Positions 26,047-34,472 of a stretch of 64,000 nucleotides of DNA are shown here, in pieces. How positions within the stretch are numbered: the stretch's first letter is position 1; each line of letters starts with the position of its first letter. The notes beneath the pieces were generated by a model. It worked only from the letters and a program-made list of their open reading frames with translations. It was not told the origin of the DNA and did no database searches. A program made the position numbers and the translations under genes. This stretch comes from Nitrobacter sp039808345 (GTDB lineage: Bacteria; Pseudomonadota; Alphaproteobacteria; Rhizobiales; Xanthobacteraceae), in NCBI RefSeq assembly GCF_047824785.1, contig NZ_CP181167.1, positions 1,736,001 through 1,800,000 on the forward strand, written 5' to 3'.

Positions 26047-26135
26047 CGTCATGCCCGACCTTGTGCCGGGTATCCAAGTCTTTGGAATTTCAGCGAAGAA
26101 AGACGTGGATGGCCGGGACAAGCCCGGCCATGACG
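26047..26135. repeat. Second repeat family: 89-bp element with terminal inverted repeats
   Basis: Ends CGTCATG (26047-26053) and CATGACG (26129-26135) are inverted repeats; each end also forms its own hairpin (CCCGACCTTGTGCCGGG near the left, CCGGGACAAGCCCGG near the right). It is followed by GTTTGTTT...AAACAAAC and a GGCTCTAG tail like that of the type A repeat. No coding capacity. Confidence 0.75.
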
Positions 26136-26188
26136 TATCAGTTTGTTTCCGTCTAAAACAAACATGGCTCTAGGCTTATGCGCACCCT

Positions 26189-27466
26189 TCACGCCATCGC
26201 CTGCTCGAGGTCGGCCATGAGGTCTTCCTTGTCCTCGATGCCGATCGCCAGGCGAACAATATCGGGGGCGGCGCCGGCTTTGATCTTCGCCGCATCGTCG
26301 AGCTGGCTGTGCGTGGTCGATGCCGGGTGGATCACGAGCGATCGGGTATCGCCGATATTGGCGAGGTGCGAGAACAGCTTGAGTTTCGACACCAGCTTGA
26401 CGCCGGCGTCGTATCCGCCTTTCAGGCTGAAGGTGAACACCGCGCCGGCGCCCTTCGGCGAATATTTGCGGGCGAGGGCGTTGTACCTGTCGCCGGGCAA
26501 TCCGGCGTAGTTGACCGCCGCGACCGCGGGATGGGCGGCCAGCCATTCTGCGATCGCCTGGGTATTCTCACAATGCTTCTTCATCCGCAGCGGCAGCGTT
26601 TCGATGCCCGTCAGGATCATGAAGGCGTTGAACGGCGACAGCGCCGAGCCGAGATCGCGCAGTCCAAGCGCGCGGCATGCGATCGCGAAGGCGAAATTGC
26701 CGAACGTCTCCTGTAACCGGATTCCGTTATATTCCGGGCGCGGTTCGCTCAGGATCGGATACTTGTTGTCCTTCGACCAGTCGAACGTGCCCGCATCGAC
26801 GATGATGCCGCCGAGCGAGTTGCCGTGGCCTCCGAGGAATTTCGTGAGCGAGTGAAGCACGATATCGGCGCCGTGCTCGATCGGCCGAATGAGATAGGGG
26901 CTCGCCATCGTGTTATCGACGATCAGGGGGACGCCCGCCTTGCGCGCGATCTCCGCGATCGCTTCGATATCAGTGATGGCGCCTCTGGGATTGGCGACCG
27001 ATTCGATGAAGATCGCCCGTGTTCGCGGCGTCACGGCCTGCTCGAAGGTGTCGATATCGTCGGGGTCCGCCCACGCCACGTTCCAGCCGAAGCTCTTGAA
27101 GGCGTGGGTGAACTGATTGATCGTCCCGCCATAGAGCTTGCGGGCTGCGATGACCTCATCGCCGGGTTTCATGAGCTGCTGAAGCGTGATGACCTGCGCG
27201 GCGTGTCCCGACGCCACCGCAAGCGCCGCGGTGCCGCCCTCGAGCGCGGCGACGCGCTCTTCCAGCACCGCGTTGGTCGGATTGCCGATGCGGGTATAGA
27301 TGTTGCCGAACGCCTGCAATCCGAACAGCGAAGCCGCGTGATCGGCATCGTTGAACACGAAGGAGGTAGTCTGATAGATCGGCGTCGCCCGTGCGCCGGT
27401 GGTCGGATCAGGCTGGGCGCCGGCGTGGACGGCAAGCGTTGCGAAGCCCGGAGTGCGATCGGTCAT
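26189..27466 (-). CDS. metY: O-acetylhomoserine sulfhydrylase (PLP-dependent)
   Basis: 425 residues, Cys/Met metabolism PLP family. Motifs: FATLAVHAGAQPDPTTGARA at the start, IYTRIGNPTNAVLEERVAAL, SGHAAQVITLQ, the PLP-Asp in PLIVDNTMASPYL, Lys209 in the Schiff-base segment LHSLTKFLGGHG, and the C-terminal SLVIHPASTTHSQL with RLAIGIED. Length and the N-terminal motif favour O-acetylhomoserine (thiol)-lyase, making homocysteine from O-acetylhomoserine and sulfide, over cystathionine enzymes. AGGA lies six bases before the ATG. I looked for a SAM-II riboswitch upstream, common in this order, and do not see its core. Confidence 0.9.
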   Translation of the reverse strand: MTDRTPGFATLAVHAGAQPDPTTGARATPIYQTTSFVFNDADHAASLFGLQAFGNIYTRIGNPTNAVLEERVAALEGGTAALAVASGHAAQVITLQQLMKPGDEVIAARKLYGGTINQFTHAFKSFGWNVAWADPDDIDTFEQAVTPRTRAIFIESVANPRGAITDIEAIAEIARKAGVPLIVDNTMASPYLIRPIEHGADIVLHSLTKFLGGHGNSLGGIIVDAGTFDWSKDNKYPILSEPRPEYNGIRLQETFGNFAFAIACRALGLRDLGSALSPFNAFMILTGIETLPLRMKKHCENTQAIAEWLAAHPAVAAVNYAGLPGDRYNALARKYSPKGAGAVFTFSLKGGYDAGVKLVSKLKLFSHLANIGDTRSLVIHPASTTHSQLDDAAKIKAGAAPDIVRLAIGIEDKEDLMADLEQAMA

Positions 27467-27773
27467 CTCGTATCCTGTCTGCTCGGTCGAATGTGACGTC
27501 GATGATGCTGATGGGATCGCGCGTTGACGTCAAGGCGCCGCCGGACAACCCCGGTGTTTCGCGCAGGCCCCCCGGGATGCGGTCCTCCAAATCAAATTCA
27601 TACTCCACTCCAAATGCTCACAGTTTTCGCAGGTAATATAGAACCATTTTCATAAGCCGATGATTATTCTACAGAAATATCACCTGAATGGCGTTGACGC
27701 GGAAAGGTCGCGCCTCTAGAACCTCCAACAGTTCGGCGCGTGGGCGCCGAGGTCTCTTTCACGGATGTCTCAC
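27467..27773. other. Divergent intergenic region between metY and rplM
   Basis: 307 bp. The metY side is GC-rich with hairpin potential (CCGGGGGGCC and CACCGGGG on the minus strand) and carries a minus-strand open frame starting GTG at 27608 that runs into metY out of frame. The middle (about 27595-27690) is clearly AT-rich, and the rplM promoter lies at 27694-27722. No RNA gene recognised. Confidence 0.5.
27694..27722 (+). promoter_or_regulatory. Promoter of rplM-rpsI
   Basis: TTGACG at 27694-27699, 17 bp, TAGAAC at 27717-27722: a good alphaproteobacterial housekeeping match, preceded by an AT-rich stretch that could act like an UP element. It would give a leader of about 40 bases before rplM. 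Confidence 0.55.
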
Positions 27774-28238
27774 ATGAAAACGTTCTCGGCAAAGCCCGCC
27801 GAAGTGACGAAGAAATGGGTGCTGATCGACGCCAGCGGACTGGTGGTCGGACGGCTCGCCACCCTCGTTGCGATGCGGCTGCGCGGCAAGCATCTGCCGA
27901 CCTACACTCCGCACGTCGATTGCGGTGACAATGTCATCATCATCAATGCCGCCAAGGTGGTTTTCACCGGGCGCAAGCGTGACGACAAGGTCTATTACAA
28001 CCACACCGGATATATCGGCGGCATCAAGCAGCGCACGGCGAAGTCAATTCTGGAAGGACGCTTTCCGGAGCGTGTCCTCGAAAAGGCCGTGGAGCGCATG
28101 ATTCCGCGCGGCCCGCTCGGACGCGTGCAGCTCGGCAACCTCCGGGTCTATGCCGGCGCGGAGCACCCGCACGAGGCGCAGCAGCCGGAAGTCGTCAATG
28201 TCGGTGCGATGAACCGTAAGAACATGAGGGCCGCATAA
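27774..28238 (+). CDS. rplM: 50S ribosomal protein L13
   Basis: 154 residues from MKTFSAKP. Universal L13 motifs: KKWVLIDASGLVVGRLATLV, LRGKHLPTYTPHVDCGDNVI, INAAKVVFTGRK, VYYNHTGYIGGIK, AVERMIPRGPLGRVQLGNLR and VYAGAEHPHEAQQP. An ATG three codons earlier (27765) is in frame and slightly better placed relative to GAGG at 27749-27752, so the start may be either; MKTF is the usual family beginning. It is followed after 2 bp by rpsI. Confidence 0.97.
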   Translation: MKTFSAKPAEVTKKWVLIDASGLVVGRLATLVAMRLRGKHLPTYTPHVDCGDNVIIINAAKVVFTGRKRDDKVYYNHTGYIGGIKQRTAKSILEGRFPERVLEKAVERMIPRGPLGRVQLGNLRVYAGAEHPHEAQQPEVVNVGAMNRKNMRAA

Positions 28239-28240
28239 TC

Positions 28241-28717
28241 ATGGCCGATACCATTCAGTCTCTCGACCAGTTGTCCGCGCTCAAGACGGCCGAGTCGGAT
28301 GCGCCGAAGCACACCAAGAAAGTCGACAAGTATGGCCGCGCTTACGCCACCGGCAAGCGCAAGGATGCGGTTGCCCGCGTCTGGATCAAGCCGGGCGCCG
28401 GCAAAATCCTGGTCAATGCCCGCGAGGTCGATGTTTACTTCGCGCGCCCCGTGCTGCGAATGATGATCCAGCAGCCGCTCGTCGCAGCCGCGCGCGCCGG
28501 TCAGTATGACGTGGTCTGCACGGTTGCCGGCGGTGGCCTGTCCGGCCAGGCGGGTGCTGTCCGTCACGGGCTGTCCAAGGCACTGACCCACTTCGAGCCC
28601 GAATTGCGTGGCGTGCTCAAGAAGGGTGGCTTCCTCACCCGCGACTCGCGCGTGGTCGAGCGCAAGAAGTATGGCAAGGCGAAAGCCCGCCGCTCGTTCC
28701 AGTTCTCGAAGCGCTGA
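28241..28717 (+). CDS. rpsI: 30S ribosomal protein S9
   Basis: 158 residues; a 35-residue N-terminal extension typical of alphaproteobacteria precedes the core GRAYATGKRKDAVARVWIKP. Then VYFARPVLRMMIQQPL, VAGGGLSGQAGAVRHGLSKA and the basic C-terminus RKKYGKAKARRSFQFSKR, whose tail reaches the P-site tRNA. Two bp after rplM, so one operon; a strong hairpin follows the stop. Confidence 0.97.
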   Translation: MADTIQSLDQLSALKTAESDAPKHTKKVDKYGRAYATGKRKDAVARVWIKPGAGKILVNAREVDVYFARPVLRMMIQQPLVAAARAGQYDVVCTVAGGGLSGQAGAVRHGLSKALTHFEPELRGVLKKGGFLTRDSRVVERKKYGKAKARRSFQFSKR

Positions 28718-28726
28718 TCGAAATCG

Positions 28727-28760
28727 ACCTTCGCCGCACCCAGCGGCGAAGGTTCGGCTT
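28727..28760 (+). terminator. Hairpin after rplM-rpsI
   Basis: Perfect 11-bp stem ACCTTCGCCGC (28727-28737) and GCGGCGAAGGT (28743-28753) with loop ACCCA, followed by TCGGCTTT. The T-run is poor, so it may act partly as an mRNA-stabilising hairpin rather than a classical terminator. Confidence 0.65.
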
Positions 28761-28838
28761 TCCGAACCCTCGCTCAATTTTTCCTGATAGAGCAGGGGGC
28801 TATGGAGGGTTTTTGCGGAAGTCTGTTATCCTTGCAGG

Positions 28839-29990
28839 ATGCATCCGGCTTCGCTGCCGTCGCGGAAAAGAACCATAGCGTTTTCGAGCGAAGCGGTATC
28901 CGGTTCGCGTGAAGAAAACGCGTCAAAATATAAATATAAAGTCTTTCACTGTTTCCATGAAGCATTAAGAGACTCTGGTATCGCCCAGCGCCTGTCCGGT
29001 CGCATACGCTGCGTATTGGCAGCGTTTCTGATGGTGGTGCCCGGTCTGGCCTTTGCGCAGGTAGGCGCGGGGACGGCGGCTACTCCCGAACCCGCCGCCA
29101 AACCGGATAAGACAGACAAGTCCGATAAAGCCGCCGGGTCGGATAAGTCAGACAAGTCCGATAAAACAGCCAAGGCCGATCACGACACGCGCGAGGCGAT
29201 CTGTCTGATGGTCGAGTCCGCGGCCAGGGCCGAAAGCTTGCCGCTGGGGTTTTTCGCCCGCGTCATCTGGCAGGAGAGCCGGTTTCAGTCCGACGCCATA
29301 GGCCCCGTGACCCGCAGCGGCGAGCGCGCGCAGGGCATTGCCCAGTTCATGCCGGGGACGGCGAACGAGCGGCGGCTGCTTGATCCGTTCGATCCGGTGC
29401 AGGCCCTGCCCAAGTCGGCGGAATATCTGAACGAGTTGCGCGGGCGCTTCGGCAATCTCGGACTGGCGGCCGCGGCCTATAACGCCGGACCCCGCCGTTT
29501 GCAGGATTGGCTTGACGGCAAGGGATCGATGCCCGCCGAGACGCGCAACTATGTTTTCGCCATCACGGGATCGCCCATCGAGGACTGGGCCGCCGCCGGC
29601 AAGAGCGGCAAGCCGCCAGCCCATTCAGACGCGACGAGCTGCCGTGAACTGATGGCGCTGTTGAAGCGCGCGCCCAATCCGTTTGTCACCGGCCTCGAAC
29701 AGCACGTCAAGCTCGGTGCGGACAAGCCGTGGGGCGTGCAACTCGCGGCGGGATTCAACCGTGGCGGCGCGATGGCGATGTACGCACGAGCCATCCGGCG
29801 CCTCGGCGCTGTGATCGGTGACCGCGATCCGAGTCTGCTGGGCTCTCTATGGCGCAGCCGTGGCACGCGGACATTCTATCAGGTGCGGATCGGGGCCGAT
29901 TCGCGTACGGAGGCGAACGATCTCTGCAACCGGATCCGGCGCGCCGGCGGCGCTTGCCTGGTGCTGCGGAACCCGCGCGTGAAAGGGTAA
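28839..29990 (+). CDS. Lytic transglycosylase (SLT domain) with SPOR domain; N-terminus uncertain
   Basis: Open frame of 383 residues. A signal sequence (RLSGRIRCVLAAFLMVVPGL then AFAQ) appears only at about residues 51-74, because the first 45 codons run through a modular repeat. No good alternative start lies between the repeat and the signal (TTG 29016 and ATG 29031 fall inside its hydrophobic core). After a DKTDKSDK-rich linker comes the SLT domain: VIWQESRFQSDAIGPVTRSG with the catalytic Glu, AQGIAQFMPGT, AAAAYNAGPRRLQDWL. A C-terminal SPOR domain (FYQVRIGADSRTEANDLCNR) should bind denuded septal peptidoglycan. The protein cleaves murein strands in the periplasm. The repeat may have altered its start. 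Confidence 0.82.
   Translation: MHPASLPSRKRTIAFSSEAVSGSREENASKYKYKVFHCFHEALRDSGIAQRLSGRIRCVLAAFLMVVPGLAFAQVGAGTAATPEPAAKPDKTDKSDKAAGSDKSDKSDKTAKADHDTREAICLMVESAARAESLPLGFFARVIWQESRFQSDAIGPVTRSGERAQGIAQFMPGTANERRLLDPFDPVQALPKSAEYLNELRGRFGNLGLAAAAYNAGPRRLQDWLDGKGSMPAETRNYVFAITGSPIEDWAAAGKSGKPPAHSDATSCRELMALLKRAPNPFVTGLEQHVKLGADKPWGVQLAAGFNRGGAMAMYARAIRRLGAVIGDRDPSLLGSLWRSRGTRTFYQVRIGADSRTEANDLCNRIRRAGGACLVLRNPRVKG
28875..28977 (+). repeat. Modular palindromic repeat, full copy, type B (decayed hairpin)
   Basis: Constant module intact; the type B half reads AGTCTTTCACTGTTTCCATG then AAGCATTAAGAGACTCT, with several mismatches in the 3' arm. It overlaps the 5' part of the open frame of the lytic transglycosylase. 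Confidence 0.88.
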
Positions 29991-30074
29991 GGTCAAGCGG
30001 TGGCGTGCGGTCTGTGCAAGCTGTTCTGCCGCAGCGGGTAACAGGCCCGGACCAGGAAAAGAGGACCGAGGGCG

Positions 30075-30557
30075 ATGGGACAAGAAAATGAAGTCCGGGC
30101 GGGAGAGGTCACGGTCGAGCCGCCGCCGGCAACGGATGCCGGGCTGGTGTTCGTCGGCCGCATTCGAACGCCGTGGGTGACCCGAGCAGAGACGCCGCGT
30201 CAGGGGCAGCCTGACGGACCGGTTTGCCGCCTCGAAATATTCGATCCATGGAAGCCGGCGCTGCAGGGGCTCCAGAGATACGAGAACATCGAGGTTATTT
30301 ACTGGCTGCACCTGTCGCGTCGCGACATCGTACAGCAGGTTCCCAAAAGCAGCGGCAGGTCCCATGGAACCTTTGCGCTCCGTTCCCCGGTGCGGCCCAA
30401 TCCGATCGGGACGTCGATCGTGAAGCTGGTGGGTATCGAGGGCTCCACGGTTCTGGTGCGCGGACTGGATTGTCTCGACGAGACGCCGCTGCTCGACATC
30501 AAGCCGATCCGCTGTCCACTCGCGCTGGCGCCGAAGGGCGATGCCGAAGCGGGCTGA
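30075..30557 (+). CDS. trmO: tRNA m6t6A37 methyltransferase TrmO (TsaA family)
   Basis: 160 residues. The UPF0066/TsaA signature is present: LVFVGRIRTPWVTRAETPRQ, CRLEIFDPWKPALQGLQRYE, IEVIYWLHLSRRD, the FALRSPVRPNPIGTSIVKLV core and LDCLDETPLLDIKPIRC. E. coli TrmO N6-methylates t6A37 of tRNA-Thr using SAM. GAGGGCG precedes the ATG. This is the short form without the C-terminal extension of E. coli TrmO, so the exact target is inferred. Confidence 0.88.
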   Translation: MGQENEVRAGEVTVEPPPATDAGLVFVGRIRTPWVTRAETPRQGQPDGPVCRLEIFDPWKPALQGLQRYENIEVIYWLHLSRRDIVQQVPKSSGRSHGTFALRSPVRPNPIGTSIVKLVGIEGSTVLVRGLDCLDETPLLDIKPIRCPLALAPKGDAEAG

Positions 30558-30566
30558 ACGCCGCCA

Positions 30567-30671
30567 TAGAGCGTTTTCAAGCGAAGCGGACACCGGTTCG
30601 CGTGAAGAAAACGCGTCAAATCAAAATCATAGGACAAACTTCTAATCCTATCAGAAGCGATAATGCTCTAG
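30567..30671 (+). repeat. Modular palindromic repeat, full copy, type A
   Basis: Constant module complete; the type A hairpin is partly decayed (ACTTCTAATCCTATCAGAAG) and ends in GCTCTAG. Lies between convergent trmO and the GNAT-like gene. Confidence 0.92.
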
Positions 30672-30680
30672 GGTATCGCG

Positions 30681-31922
30681 TCAGGCGACGCCGTCGTCCG
30701 TCTTGCGAAACGGGCCGGATTCCGTCAGTTCCCGAGCCGCTTCGGCGACGTAGTGACGTTCGCGATTGAGGAAGTCACCCACCGCGCGTCGCAGCCCCGG
30801 ATCCGCGATATAGTGCGCCGAATAGGTGGTTTGCGGAAGATAGCCCCTTGCGATCTTGTGCTCGCCCTGCGCGCCTGCCTCAACGGTTTTCAGGCGATGC
30901 CGGATCGCAAAATCGATCGCCTGATAATAACAGACCTCGAAATGCAGAAAGGGATGATGCTCGATGGCGCCCCAGTGCCGTCCGAACAGCGTATCCGACC
31001 CGATGAAGTTGATGGCGCCCGCGATCCAGCGGCCGTTGCGCCGGGCCATGATCAGCGCGATATCCCGGCTCATGCTCTGGCCGATCAGCGAATAGAACGG
31101 CCGGGTCAAATAGGGCCGGCCCCATTTGCGCGTCCCCGTTTCCATATAGAATTGAAAGAAGGTGTCCCAGATGTCCTCGGTGAGGTCGCTGCCGGTGAGG
31201 ACGTGGATGGTGATGCCGTTGGCCAGCGCATCGCGACGTTCGCGGCGGATCGCTTTGCGATGTCGCGAGTTGAGGCTGGCGAGGAAGTCCTCGAAGCTGG
31301 AATAGCCGTCGTTCCGCCAATGAAATTGCTGGTCGGTGCGCCGGAGGAATCCCTTCCCCGCGAGGAAGGCCCATTCGTCCTTGCAAGCAAAAGTGACGTG
31401 GGCCGACGACGCGCGGGTCGCATCGCACAGGCCGACGAGGCCGTCCGCCAGCGCGGCGCGGACATCGGCTTCGTCCTCGCCGGGTCGGATCAGAAGCCGT
31501 GGGCCGGTGGCGGGTGTGAACGGAACCGACGCCAGGAGCTTGGGATAATAGCGTCCGCCGGCGCTCTCATAGGCATTGGCCCAGCCGTGATCGAAAACAT
31601 ACTCACCCTGCGAGTGTGATTTCAGATAGCAGGGGACGATGCCGACGATCGCTCCGTTCTGGCGCGCGATCAGATGACGCGGTCCCCAACCGGTTCGGGC
31701 GCAGGCCGAGTTCGACGTTTCAACAGCCATAAAAAAGGCATGTGAAACGAAAGGATTATATGGGTATTTTGAACTTGAAGGTGAATCCTGGAGAGACGCC
31801 GGGTTTGCGCTGTCGGACGTTGCCCCCGGAGCGAAGGCCGGATTGGCGCAGGCGTCCCAGTCCGCAGCCGGAATTTCGCTGACGGATCCGACAGCTTCGA
31901 GCGATATTTCAGATGAGGGCAT
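30681..31922 (-). CDS. GNAT/FemAB-like protein (PF04339, DUF482)
   Basis: 413 residues from the ATG at 31922; an upstream GTG at 32027 would add 35 non-conserved residues. The family pattern is clear: an NPFVSHAFFMAVETSNSA segment, then GWGPRHLIARQNGAIVGIVP, CYLKSHSQGEYVFDHGWANA, SFEDFLASLNSRHRKAIRRE, FYMETGTRKWGRPYLTRPFY and ARGYLPQTTYSAHYI. Members resemble peptidoglycan aminoacyl transferases and GNATs but their reaction is unknown. Usual neighbours (GDPD, RidA) lie upstream on the same strand and may form an operon with it; gap to GDPD is 133 bp. Confidence 0.85.
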   Translation of the reverse strand: MPSSEISLEAVGSVSEIPAADWDACANPAFAPGATSDSANPASLQDSPSSSKYPYNPFVSHAFFMAVETSNSACARTGWGPRHLIARQNGAIVGIVPCYLKSHSQGEYVFDHGWANAYESAGGRYYPKLLASVPFTPATGPRLLIRPGEDEADVRAALADGLVGLCDATRASSAHVTFACKDEWAFLAGKGFLRRTDQQFHWRNDGYSSFEDFLASLNSRHRKAIRRERRDALANGITIHVLTGSDLTEDIWDTFFQFYMETGTRKWGRPYLTRPFYSLIGQSMSRDIALIMARRNGRWIAGAINFIGSDTLFGRHWGAIEHHPFLHFEVCYYQAIDFAIRHRLKTVEAGAQGEHKIARGYLPQTTYSAHYIADPGLRRAVGDFLNRERHYVAEAARELTESGPFRKTDDGVA

Positions 31923-32055
31923 CGAGGAGTTGAACCGGTCCCGGCTTGAGAAATCAGCCCCTGCACGCAGTGACTTTACGGTGTGGCGGTCCGATGCTTG
32001 ATTCGAACCCAGCCAGAGATTGGACACGATGCCGGCGACATCAAGGGTCGCGGGA

Positions 32056-32808
32056 TCATGCGTTCGGGTAGAAGCCCTCGAAGATCATCTGGTCGGCATA
32101 TCTATCCGCACGGGCGCGCTGTTGCGCGGTGCGCACCGTCCATGTCAGCAGAGGGCATCTGAAAATGTTTCGTGAAATCCAGGGGGCGAGGGCTGGAAGT
32201 TCGTTCACGTTGTAAGCGACAAAATGCGGCCGCGTGCGGAAGGCGTGACGCAGATGGGTCATCGCGGCGCGCTGGCGCGAACTGGCCTCCGGCCAGTCGG
32301 CCTTCGCGTAATGGCGCTCGGCGACGATGCCGCGCGGGCGCGACGGCATCAACTCGCGCATCGCCATGACCTGATCCGGATCGAACGACATCCCCGCCGC
32401 CAGCCCGTCATAGCCGGACAGCACCTCCGCCATCCGGCGCACCAGCCGCGTACTGCCATCAAAGTGACTCTTGACCTCGATCACCAGCGGCACGCGGCCC
32501 GCGACCAGCGCGCAAAGATCCGCAAGCGACATCATTCTTTCTGGCGTGTCCTTGAAAACGACCTGCTTGAGCTCGGCCACGGTCCGGGCCCGCAACGCCC
32601 CCGAACCTTCCGTCAGCCGGCCGAGTTCATCGTCATGGTAGACCATGGCCTCGCCGTCGGCGGTCAGCTGGATGTCCACCTCGATGGCGAACTTTCCCGC
32701 GATGGCCGCGCGGATCGCTCCGGGCATGTTCTCTATGATCCCGCGAGCGTGGTCATGCAGGCCGCGGTGGGCGATCGGGCGTGATGTCAGCCAGTCGGGC
32801 GCGCGCAT
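32056..32808 (-). CDS. Glycerophosphodiester phosphodiesterase
   Basis: 250 residues of the GDPD TIM-barrel family: PIAHRGLHDHARGIIENMPG with the first catalytic His and Arg, AIEVDIQLTADGEAMVYHDD carrying the Glu-x-Asp metal ligands and second His, ELGRLTEGSG, and VPLVIEVKSHFDG with the later Glu. The C-terminal TWTVRT matches the family. It hydrolyses glycerophosphodiesters to glycerol-3-phosphate. No signal peptide, so probably cytoplasmic. It starts 7 bp after the ridA stop, indicating one transcript. Confidence 0.9.
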   Translation of the reverse strand: MRAPDWLTSRPIAHRGLHDHARGIIENMPGAIRAAIAGKFAIEVDIQLTADGEAMVYHDDELGRLTEGSGALRARTVAELKQVVFKDTPERMMSLADLCALVAGRVPLVIEVKSHFDGSTRLVRRMAEVLSGYDGLAAGMSFDPDQVMAMRELMPSRPRGIVAERHYAKADWPEASSRQRAAMTHLRHAFRTRPHFVAYNVNELPALAPWISRNIFRCPLLTWTVRTAQQRARADRYADQMIFEGFYPNA

Positions 32809-32815
32809 TCGGGGT

Positions 32816-33283
32816 TCAGACGACTTCGAACAGGCCTTCGATCTCGACCGCCGCATTCGCGGGAAGGGCGGCGACGCCGACCGTGCTGCGCGAGTGGCGG
32901 CCCTTCTCGCCAAACGCCGCAACCATCAGATCCGATGCGCCGTTCAACACCTTGGGACCATCGGCGAAATCGGGGGCGGAGTTGACGAAGCCGCCCAGCC
33001 TGACGACACGGGCGACCTTGTCGAGATCGCCGAGCGCGGCTTTGACCTGCGCCAGCAGATTGATGGCGCAGCCGCGCGCCGCCGCGTTGCCCTGTTCAAC
33101 GGTGACATCCGCGCCCAGCTTGCCCTTTGCGATCAGGTTGCCGTCCGGATCCAGGCAGAGTTGTCCGGACACGAACAGCAGGTTGCCGGTACGCACGAAG
33201 CCGACGTAATTCGCCACGGGAGATGCCGGTTCATGCAGGACGATGCCTTGCGCGGCCAGATTCTGCTCGATCACTCCTGCCAT
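32816..33283 (-). CDS. RidA/YjgF-family protein (YjgH-like subgroup)
   Basis: 155 residues: GFVRTGNLLFVSGQLCLDPD, then QGNAAARGCAINLLAQVKAA, VVRLGGFVNSAPDF, GEKGRHSRSTVGVAALPANA and AVEIEGLFEVV. The Arg in GRHSRS and the final Glu correspond to the active-site region of RidA enamine/imine deaminases, though this longer subgroup (Rid-like) lacks proof of that activity. AGGGG lies six bases before the ATG. First gene of a probable ridA-GDPD-GNAT set. Confidence 0.88.
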   Translation of the reverse strand: MAGVIEQNLAAQGIVLHEPASPVANYVGFVRTGNLLFVSGQLCLDPDGNLIAKGKLGADVTVEQGNAAARGCAINLLAQVKAALGDLDKVARVVRLGGFVNSAPDFADGPKVLNGASDLMVAAFGEKGRHSRSTVGVAALPANAAVEIEGLFEVV

Positions 33284-33512
33284 TTCAGTCCCCTAATAGA
33301 CGTTCCACTCGAAAATCTGTGGAGTCTATCTCGCCTATCGTCTTGCGACATGCAAGCAATTGCCGGATTCGAGCCGTATCTCCGTGTGGCCCGACGGGAA
33401 GCCGATCAAACTTTCGAGACAAGCAGCAAATAAGCAGGATTGCGGCGGGCCTCCCCAATTGCGGCGCAATTGAGCGGTGACTATGGTCGGATCCGATCCA
33501 TCGAGAGATGCT

Positions 33513-34400
33513 ATGCGCCACTGTTTTCGTTGCTCCGCCTCGCGGCTTTGGCCGTGGTTTCTGACGACAATCGTTGCCGCAGCGATCCTGCCGGCGCATG
33601 GCGGCGCCACGCATGCCGCCGCCGGAGTTTCGTTTCTCTCTCATCAGGCGCTGTACGATTTGAGCCTGGTGAAATCTCGCGGAAGCTCATCGATCAACAG
33701 TGCGAGCGGGCGAATCCTCTACAAGTTTTCCGGAAGCGCCTGCGAAGGCTACACGTCCGACTTCCGGCAAGTTTCGGAAATGAACAACGGCGAAGGCGAG
33801 ACGACGCTCAGCGACATGCGTTCCACGAGCTGGGAGGACGCGGAAGGAAAGGCATACCGTTTCAAGATCGTCACCCGCACGAATGAGGCCGACCAGAGCG
33901 AGGTCGACGGAATCGCCGAACGCAAGGGTGGCAAGATCACCGTCAAGTTAAAGCGGCCCGTCGCCAAAACGCTCACCCTCGACGGCAAGGCGGTGTTTCC
34001 GACCGAGCAGATCCAGCGCATCATCGCGGCCGCGAAAGCAGGAAAGTCGGTGCTCGAGCTGACCGTGTATGACGGATCGGACAATGGCGAGAAAGTCTAC
34101 AACACGTTTTCAGTGATCGGGAAACCCATTCGAGGGGAGGCGACGGGCTCATCGCCTGATCCATCGACCGCCAATGATCAGATGAAGACCCTGACGCGAT
34201 GGCCGGTCACTGTCAGTTACTACGAACGCGGCGCCGCGCATGCCAACGGTGAACAGACCCCGAATTACGCCATGTCATTTGAGCTGTTCGAGGATGGCGT
34301 ATCGCGGGCGTTGGTGCTCGATTACAATGACTTCGTGATTTCCGGGAAGATGGACAAGTTCGACCTCGGCGATGCCAGGAGCGCCAGGCCCTGCAAGTGA
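33513..34400 (+). CDS. eipB: Envelope integrity protein EipB (DUF1849)
   Basis: 295 residues from ATG 33513 (GAGAG upstream). Signal peptide WPWFLTTIVAAAILPAHGGA. The mature protein has the DUF1849 features: HQALYDLSLVKSRGSSSINS, GRILYKFSGSACEGYTSDFR, EVDGIAERKGGKITVKL, FPTEQIQRIIAAAK and the end DFVISGKMDKFDLGDARSAR PCK. The two mature cysteines (SACEGY and the C-terminal PCK) are those that form a disulfide in Brucella EipB, a periplasmic spiral-shaped beta protein needed for envelope integrity. Monocistronic, divergent from ridA. Confidence 0.9.
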   Translation: MRHCFRCSASRLWPWFLTTIVAAAILPAHGGATHAAAGVSFLSHQALYDLSLVKSRGSSSINSASGRILYKFSGSACEGYTSDFRQVSEMNNGEGETTLSDMRSTSWEDAEGKAYRFKIVTRTNEADQSEVDGIAERKGGKITVKLKRPVAKTLTLDGKAVFPTEQIQRIIAAAKAGKSVLELTVYDGSDNGEKVYNTFSVIGKPIRGEATGSSPDPSTANDQMKTLTRWPVTVSYYERGAAHANGEQTPNYAMSFELFEDGVSRALVLDYNDFVISGKMDKFDLGDARSARPCK

Positions 34401-34472
34401 CGTCAGCCCGATATATTTCGGAACGCGGGCCTTCGATCGCGCGCTTGTCCGCTTGAATACGGGGCAGCATTA

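Noticed and set aside
27467..27640. SAM-II riboswitch upstream of metY
   Set aside because: The conserved pseudoknot core (GCTAAA-type) is not seen on the minus strand.
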